Notes under the pieces: generated by a model | Database searches by the model: none | The model's input: only the letters and a program-made list of their open reading frames with translations | Told to the model about the DNA's origin: nothing | Position numbers and translations under genes: made by a program | Shown here: positions 59,501 through 64,000 of the stretch, piece after piece | How positions within the stretch are numbered: the stretch's first letter is position 1 | Layout of the letters: every line of letters begins with the position of its first letter | NCBI RefSeq assembly: GCF_047663525.1 | Contig: NC_092591.1 | Span: 32,335,001 to 32,399,000 of the forward strand | DNA length: 64,000 nt | Reading direction: 5' to 3' | DNA from: Anas platyrhynchos | Taxonomy: Eukaryota; Chordata; Aves; Anseriformes; Anatidae

Positions 59501-60756
59501 GGCAACGGCAGGGGCCATAAATGTGTCAAAGCCGAAGCCACCTGGGAAGCCTCAGCGTGGGAAGAGCCCGCTGCTTTCTGGCCAGGAGCCCACCGCACGC
59601 AGTGCCCGGTGCAACACAACACAACTCGCAAGATGCAACCCAACTTACGCTCCAGTCCACGGTGCTGCGGATCTGCCTCTCCGAATCGCTCCTCAGGGCT
59701 AGCGTGGGGTTTGGCTGGGCTACCATGTGCTGGAGGCTGGACTTGGCAATAGCTTTCCTGGAAGACACGGGAGGGCCGCCTATTAGCTCAGGGGAGAAGG
59801 AACACACACCGAAGCCCTCAGGGATGGCAAGTCCCTTGCAAAACACCCCAGATTGCCCCACCAAGACGTGGCGGAGCCTGAAGCAGCCTTCCCGGGGGGC
59901 GCAGAGCGCCCTGCCTGTCCCTCTCACCCCTCCCAACCTCCCTTCCCTGTGCATCGCCTCCTGCGCCCTGCCATACATACAGCAGCCGGGGGCTCCAGCC
60001 GTCGGGGCAGCAGGCGGGCTCCGGTCCCAAGCACTCGGGGAAGGCGGCCCCGGCTGCCCCCGCGCACTGCTGGGCCAGCCGCCACGCGCGGCCGGGGGAC
60101 AGCAGCCCGGGCCGCAGGGCGTCACTGGAGCGGCGGCGCTGGCTCAGGCGGCGGTAGCGGCCCGGCAGGCCGTGGGGCACCCGGCCGCAGCCGCTGTCTG
60201 TGGGCAGGACGTGGGAGGAGGTGCGGCGCAGGCAGCGGGGACCCCTCGACAGCAGCCCGGCCTGCAGCGGCCGCAGCCGGGGCAGCATGGTCAGCCAGCT
60301 CTCCTCGGCCCACCGCCCGCCCCGCTCCGCCTCGCCGCTCGCTGCGTGGCCACCGCCATCCTCCAGAGGCCAGGAGATGGAGGTGTCGGTGTGTGGCGCC
60401 CCATCACCCTCCTCTCCGTCGGGGAGGGGGCCGGCCAGCAGCATGGGGTGGCCCAGAAGTTGGGCATCGATGGCGGGCAGCCGGCCCCCGCGGTGCTGCT
60501 GCACGGCGAAGCGGGGGCTGAGGCAGGGCGGCGTGGTGCTGGAGCGGCGCCGGGGGCTGCTGCGGCGGGGCAGGGGAAGGCAGGAGAGGGGCAGCGGCAC
60601 GGTGCTGGAGCCGCGGCGGCGCTGGGCCAAGGAGGCGGAGGGCAGCCCGGCCTGGGAGCGGCGGCGGGCTTTGCTGGTGGGCACAGCCACCACGCTGGTA
60701 CGCCGCGGCCCCGGTGAGCCCTTCCTCCCAAAATGCCTCTTAAAAAAGGTTTCCAT
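40622..60756 (-). CDS. DGKZ: diacylglycerol kinase zeta, long isoform
   Basis: 31 coding exons were placed by eye and all join in phase: 60756-59981, 59757-59649, 58912-58817, 58191-58114, 57789-57733, 56655-56587, 56156-56085, 55787-55671, 55587-55516, 55149-55054, 54776-54694, 54182-54122, 53724-53611, 53207-53067, 52703-52625, 52341-52286, 51255-51193, 50958-50885, 50792-50681, 50324-50125, 49835-49735, 49598-49519, 48360-48291, 46612-46572, 46077-45887, 45387-45356, 44554-44511, 44185-44065, 43579-43543, 43248-43149, 40738-40622. The sum is 3,459 nt, 1,152 residues plus stop. The enzyme phosphorylates diacylglycerol to phosphatidic acid and so damps PKC, RasGRP and T-cell signalling. Domain order: Arg/Ser-rich N-terminus, two C1 domains (~303-358, ~378-426), MARCKS-type basic box (465-479), catalytic domain with GGDGT (558-562), accessory domain, linker, ankyrin repeats, and C-terminal PDZ ligand ETAV. 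Start ATG 60756 gives METFF, as in the human long isoform. Confidence 0.97.
40739..43148 (-). other. DGKZ: DGKZ last intron
   Basis: 2.4 kb and GC-rich. Holds a (CA)7 run at 41646-41659 and an A-rich tract at 41791-41805. No other feature. Confidence 0.8.
45356..49835 (-). CDS. DGKZ: DGKZ exons 21-26: linker
   Basis: Exons 49835-49735, 49598-49519, 48360-48291, 46612-46572, 46077-45887 and 45387-45356 (residues 842-1013). Conserved: [54 protein letters not shown] and [20 protein letters not shown]. The rest of exon 25 is a Ser/Pro-rich divergent tract, and the 32-nt exon 26 (AELCLPQK) differs from the mammalian sequence. Confidence 0.92.
46613..48290 (-). other. DGKZ: DGKZ intron between exons 23 and 24
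   Basis: 1.7 kb with donor gtgagt. No repeat or exon recognised. Confidence 0.8.
48879..48925 (-). mobile_element. CR1 LINE 3'-end fragment (degraded)
   Basis: acacagaacggctcgggttg followed by gaaggttgtcctgtagatct resembles the reverse complement of the avian CR1 3' end (cacagaatgg...ggttggaagggacc). It is short, diverged and intronic, so the call is tentative. Confidence 0.5.
50125..52703 (-). CDS. DGKZ: DGKZ exons 15-20: accessory catalytic domain
   Basis: Exons 52703-52625, 52341-52286, 51255-51193, 50958-50885, 50792-50681 and 50324-50125 (residues 648-841). Key stretches are [52 protein letters not shown] and [11 protein letters not shown], matching the DAGK accessory domain throughout. 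Exon 19 is followed downstream by a CR1 relic in its intron. Confidence 0.95.
50574..50645 (-). mobile_element. CR1 LINE 3'-end fragment
   Basis: aatcacagaatggctcaggt then tggaagagaccttaaagatc and atctaactccagctcccctg closely follow the reverse complement of the avian CR1 3' terminus, so the element is inserted in minus orientation, the same strand as DGKZ. It is about 72 bp long and ends ~35 bp from exon 19 (50681). Confidence 0.85.
53067..55149 (-). CDS. DGKZ: DGKZ exons 10-14: catalytic domain
   Basis: Exons 55149-55054, 54776-54694, 54182-54122, 53724-53611 and 53207-53067 (residues 483-647). [15 protein letters not shown] opens the lipid-kinase fold, [10 protein letters not shown] is the ATP-binding glycine loop (the second Gly is essential in the family), and [20 protein letters not shown] follows. 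All catalytic motifs are intact. The acidic [17 protein letters not shown] loop before exon 15 is the usual divergent spacer. Confidence 0.96.
55516..55587 (-). CDS. DGKZ: DGKZ exon 9: MARCKS-type basic box (nuclear localisation)
   Basis: 72 nt, [20 protein letters not shown] and KGAE. A Lys/Arg cluster with Ser at 463, 464, 471, 476 and 477. In mammalian DGK zeta this box is the nuclear localisation signal and is phosphorylated by PKC. It is one exon, so exon skipping would remove it in frame. Confidence 0.95.
55671..56655 (-). CDS. DGKZ: DGKZ exons 6-8: second C1 domain
   Basis: Exons 56655-56587, 56156-56085 and 55787-55671 (residues 373-458). [36 protein letters not shown], then YHSKVSCF. 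This is the extended DGK C1 domain, followed by the conserved [20 protein letters not shown] stretch. The intron before exon 6 ends in a very long pyrimidine tract. Confidence 0.95.
56656..56705 (-). promoter_or_regulatory. DGKZ: exceptionally long polypyrimidine tract before DGKZ exon 6
   Basis: On the minus strand about 45 nt of almost pure T/C runs into the acceptor ctctttag. Far longer than the usual 10-20 nt tract. Confidence 0.7.
56874..56933. repeat. (AAAC)n-type simple repeat
   Basis: A/C-rich array (acaaacaaacaaacaacaca and similar) in the DGKZ intron between exons 5 and 6, likely variable in length. Confidence 0.85.
57733..59757 (-). CDS. DGKZ: DGKZ exons 2-5: first C1 domain
   Basis: Exons 59757-59649, 58912-58817, 58191-58114 and 57789-57733 (residues 259-372). 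They include [12 protein letters not shown], then [29 protein letters not shown] and [19 protein letters not shown]. The pattern is the first cysteine-rich C1 fold, with spacing atypical for phorbol-ester binding as in other DGKs. Confidence 0.95.
59981..60756 (-). CDS. DGKZ: DGKZ exon 1: long-isoform N-terminus
   Basis: 776 coding nt. Begins [19 protein letters not shown] and ends at donor CT|gtatgt. Rich in RRRS/RRxS clusters (for example [36 protein letters not shown]) that suit basophilic kinases. The middle is low in complexity and divergent from mammals; the two ends are conserved. The preceding GTG codon (60759-60757) is not used as the start. Confidence 0.92.
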
Positions 60757-63700
60757 CACGGGCGGGTGGTGGCTGTTGGCACAGAAATCAGGAGTTAACG
60801 AGGCTCCCCGCGGATCTGTGGGGCATGGCGGGGATGGGGGGCAGGAGCAGGGACACGGCGGGGAGCTGGGTGCTGCGATGTGTGGCGGGGCTCAGACCGG
60901 CACCTGCTAAAGCCACCGCCAGCAGCTGGGCCACGGGGCTCTCCCTCCCCTCAAGCTCAGAGCCAAAGCTCTTTTTTAAGGCAGTCTCTCCATCTATTTT
61001 CACAGCTTAGCACAGGGAGGGAGTCTCAGAAACACCTGCTGGAGTGCTCTGAGGACAAGCTCCTGCCCTGCTGCCCGGAGGACAGCAGTCCCGGCACCTC
61101 TCGGCAAGGTCAGCCCTGGCCACTGCCCCCCTGCTTTCTGCTCCCCTGGTGCTGGCACTCTTGGTGTCCCAGCCGTAAGCACTCGGCACAAGCAGCAGCC
61201 CCGCAGAATTTGTGGCAAATGGAAACTAAGCACGAAAGAAGGAAAAAGGTCAGGCAAGTCAAAGTGGGGCAGGCACATTTAGCAGAGTCTGGCGGAGAGA
61301 GCTGGAGCAGAGGAAAGCTAGGAAAAACATCCTATCTGTGCTGCTCAAAGCTTCCCCCTCGCTTTGGAAAGAGCTTTAACAGGTCTCTTGACCTTTCCCT
61401 GCCCAGCCCTCCAAGCCTGACAGCTTGCCAGGACGTGGCAGCTGTCCGTGGGGCCACAGATGGAAGCTGCTGCCGCAGTGGTTTCAGCGCTCTCAGCTTG
61501 GCATGCAAATGTCTGAGTGGGAGAGGCTGGCTGACTAGCACCAGCACTCCTGTCCTCCAGAGCTACTGCTTCTCTTCCAGCTCTCCAGCCACCGCTTGTC
61601 TTCAGCCTCTAAACAGAGAGGATTTATTTGAGGGTAACTCAAAAAACACTGGCACCCGCAGCTTGGTAGAAGCAAACTTCTGGATCGTCAGTTGCTACAA
61701 AGGCAGGGGACTCGAGATTACGCAGGCATACACCAGCTGCCACCCCCACAGCTCTCAACAACTTCTGTGCTGAAAAGGCTGCTCCTCTACCCTTCACCAG
61801 GGCAGAGCACGCCAACCACCACGGCACTAGGATTAGCATCTGCTGCGCTCACATCTTTCTTCCTCCCTAGTCACGCTCTTTTAGGCACTCGCTTGCAGGT
61901 CAGCAATGCTTGAAGACCGTCAGAACACCATGATCCAAACCCAACACCCTGAGATCCATGCAAAAAGGCATTTTTTTTCAGACAGAAGCTTCCCTTTCTG
62001 GTGTATGCATATTAGATGGTACATACATGCTATTTTCTGGAGCTTTTGCTCAGTGCTTGTACCGCAAGCAAGAGGCACATTGGACTATGCCTCTGTTTCT
62101 TTGAGAGGAGTCTAAAGCAGAGTCTGTATTTTTGCAGAAGGCAAGGCTTGGTTCCATCTCGTCCAGCCTGGCTATGCAAAGGAGCTTGCTCTTCATTTTC
62201 TCATCTTATTGCCATGTTTGTACTCAGCAATATCAGACAAGGAGGGAAAAAAGTGCAGTGATGCTCTCCAGAGGAATCTGCAGTTCCAGCATCAGGGGAG
62301 CTAAAGCCCTGCTGAACCAAAAGCAAAACCAAAGTGCAATCTCCTCGGAAGGATTCCTCCAGTTCCATCACAGTGAGCAATGTGGGTTTCTCCCTCGTCT
62401 GAGGGACAGTGCAGCAAATTGCATCATCACCAACAGGTGTTAAAATTGTCTGAGGAAATGAAACACGTTAAAACAACACCAGAGAGAACTGCCTGGGTAC
62501 GGCAAACTGCAGCAAACTCTTCTTGACTGGTTTAAACTACTGGGGGAGATGTAATTGTCCAACTCCATCCCAAACGAGCTGAAGGGATGCTCCCTTCTGC
62601 CCCAGATATCCCACTGACATGAAGCTGGTGCAGTGCTTGCTGAGCTGCTGCTATGGGCAGGAAGATCTCTCAACACAGCTTCCTTCCTTTTCGCACCACA
62701 GTCGCATGAGGAAACTTGCTAGAACAACCTTGGCTTGACATTTAAGTTTGGTTACTAGCTGATTACAGCTCTTTTTATCTTCAGAGCTGTCAGAAAGTGG
62801 CACATGGACTCACGCTTCAGCCACCAGTGGTGAAGGTTATTGCTGGGCAGTCATCTGACAGCCCACACCAGCGCCGTGCGGCAGCTCAGATCCGATGGTG
62901 AAGATATCCCCTTTGCTTGCAACTGGCTCCCAGCCTGAGGTCCGAATGCTGTATCGAAGGTGTCGAGAGCTGCTGCTGGCAGTGCAGATGGACTGCCCAC
63001 ATGGGGTGCCCAGGATTGATGTGCACCACCAAAGCTGTGTGCAGAGCAGCTGGGGAACCGTGAGCTGGGCGGAGAGGAGACTAAGGAGAGCTGAGTCTTG
63101 GATGCTCCTGGCCTAACACTACCAGCATTTCTGTGATCTCCCTTCTCTTAAGAGACTGCTTGCAGCTGAGGCAGGACAGAGAGCAGCCGGTGCTTGTTGC
63201 AGCTCTGCAGGCTGCATCACTGGGCTGTTAGGTAAGGGGGCAGTCTGGCATCTGCAGGGTGGGAGGGGAAGGAAACACTGCTGCATGTACTAGGATATCA
63301 GTGCCACTTACAAGCAGCTTTTATCGTTTCAATCTCCTGTGAATAAGGAAGGAGAGATCAACTCTGGCCTGCTCAAGATCTGCAATCGGAGCTTTTGGGA
63401 GTTTTTTTTCTAACCAGACCTCTCAGAGCTCCTCAGCCTCCCACGCTCCTGCCTGGCATTGGTGGCAGAGATGTTGCTAAAGCAGGGACATATCCCAGGG
63501 TGTGTGCTGCCCTCAGGTAGCTATAAAACAAAACATGCAGACTCCTGCACCCAAACATGCAATATCCCTCAAGGCACAGGCTCTGCCTATATCATGGAGA
63601 GCTTCTTGATGCTCAGGTCCATCACTCTGCTTTGCTCCAGAAGCCTCAAGTAAAACCTTAGGTATTATGTTGATCATGCCCATGATCTGCTTGGTCCTTC

Positions 63701-64000
63701 CTGTGTTATCATTCCTTCTGCCCCTCCAACAGTCCGGCGTCCTCCTGACAGTGCCCAGAAGCAAGAACGATGCCAGGCTGCCTCTCGCTTGCACCAAAGG
63801 TGGCAAGAGGCCCCCACTTAGGACACTCCTGGCTGCATGACCGACAAGCCTTGGGCCTTAGAGAAGTCTGGACTTGAAAAACGCCATCAGCTCCTCCAGA
63901 CCTTTCAGCAAGCCTCTACTTAGTCGGCTGGAAATGCATTTTTTCCAACCACTGGGCTACAGTGAGGGAAACGAGCCTGAGTCTCACCCTGCTCCATGAC
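60757..64000. other. DGKZ 5' flank
   Basis: 3.2 kb upstream of the long-isoform start. The first ~200 bp are CpG-rich and may hold promoter and 5' UTR; further out the composition becomes ordinary. No exon matching the alternative short-isoform DGK zeta N-terminus, and no other gene, is recognised. Confidence 0.65.

Noticed and set aside
59521-60717. 398-codon + strand frame over DGKZ exon 1
   Set aside because: Antisense shadow of the Arg/Ser/Pro-rich exon, with low-complexity Gly/Ala repeats only.
60757-60759. DGKZ start one codon earlier (MMETFF)
   Set aside because: The codon is GTG; the human protein starts METFF.
61007-63806. Short frames upstream of DGKZ as possible exons
   Set aside because: None matches the DGKZ short-isoform N-terminus or any known family, and the splice context is weak.
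1-64000. CRISPR array, prophage, operon or other prokaryotic system
   Set aside because: The window is vertebrate genomic DNA with split genes. No direct-repeat/spacer arrays and no bacterial gene organisation.

Overview
This is vertebrate nuclear DNA, most probably from a bird. The genes are split by GT-AG introns. There is little repeat DNA, and what I recognise is LINE-like, including two CR1 3'-end fragments on the minus strand. The M4 receptor reads as a 490-residue avian-type protein. The gene order AMBRA1 - CHRM4 - MDK - DGKZ, with the last two on the opposite strand, is the order known from human 11p11.2.

Layout. (1) 1-15,050: the 3' end of AMBRA1 on the + strand. Three coding exons (4004-4096, 5676-5869, 14291-14784) are separated by AT-rich introns, and the first part of the gene lies outside the window. 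(2) 15,050-24,840: intergenic and GC-rich, with small AT-rich islands and one decayed LINE reverse-transcriptase fragment. (3) 24,840-33,565: CHRM4 on the + strand. It has a CpG-rich promoter with a REST/RE1 site, a first exon ending at 25,320, a 42-nt exon at 30,819-30,860 and the coding exon with the receptor at 31,011-32,483. (4) 33,990-36,550: MDK (midkine) on the - strand, converging tail to tail on CHRM4. I reconstructed it as 142 residues in four coding exons plus an upstream untranslated exon. (5) 38,675-60,756: DGKZ (diacylglycerol kinase zeta, long isoform) on the - strand. All 31 coding exons were placed, and they join in frame to 1,152 codons plus a stop. (6) 60,757-64,000: 5' flank of DGKZ, with no gene recognised.

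The genes are neighbours by conserved synteny, not an operon. AMBRA1 is an autophagy and ubiquitin-ligase scaffold, CHRM4 a Gi-coupled acetylcholine receptor, MDK a secreted heparin-binding growth factor, and DGKZ converts diacylglycerol to phosphatidic acid.

I found no undescribed multi-gene system. The observations most worth checking are: an in-frame 34-codon N-terminal extension of CHRM4 encoded by its two upstream exons, with an overlapping uORF; a near-consensus RE1 silencer at the CHRM4 promoter; loss of the LC3-interacting core residue in AMBRA1 (WDQQ where the mammalian protein has WDQL); and a run of very short exons in the DGKZ linker and ankyrin region.
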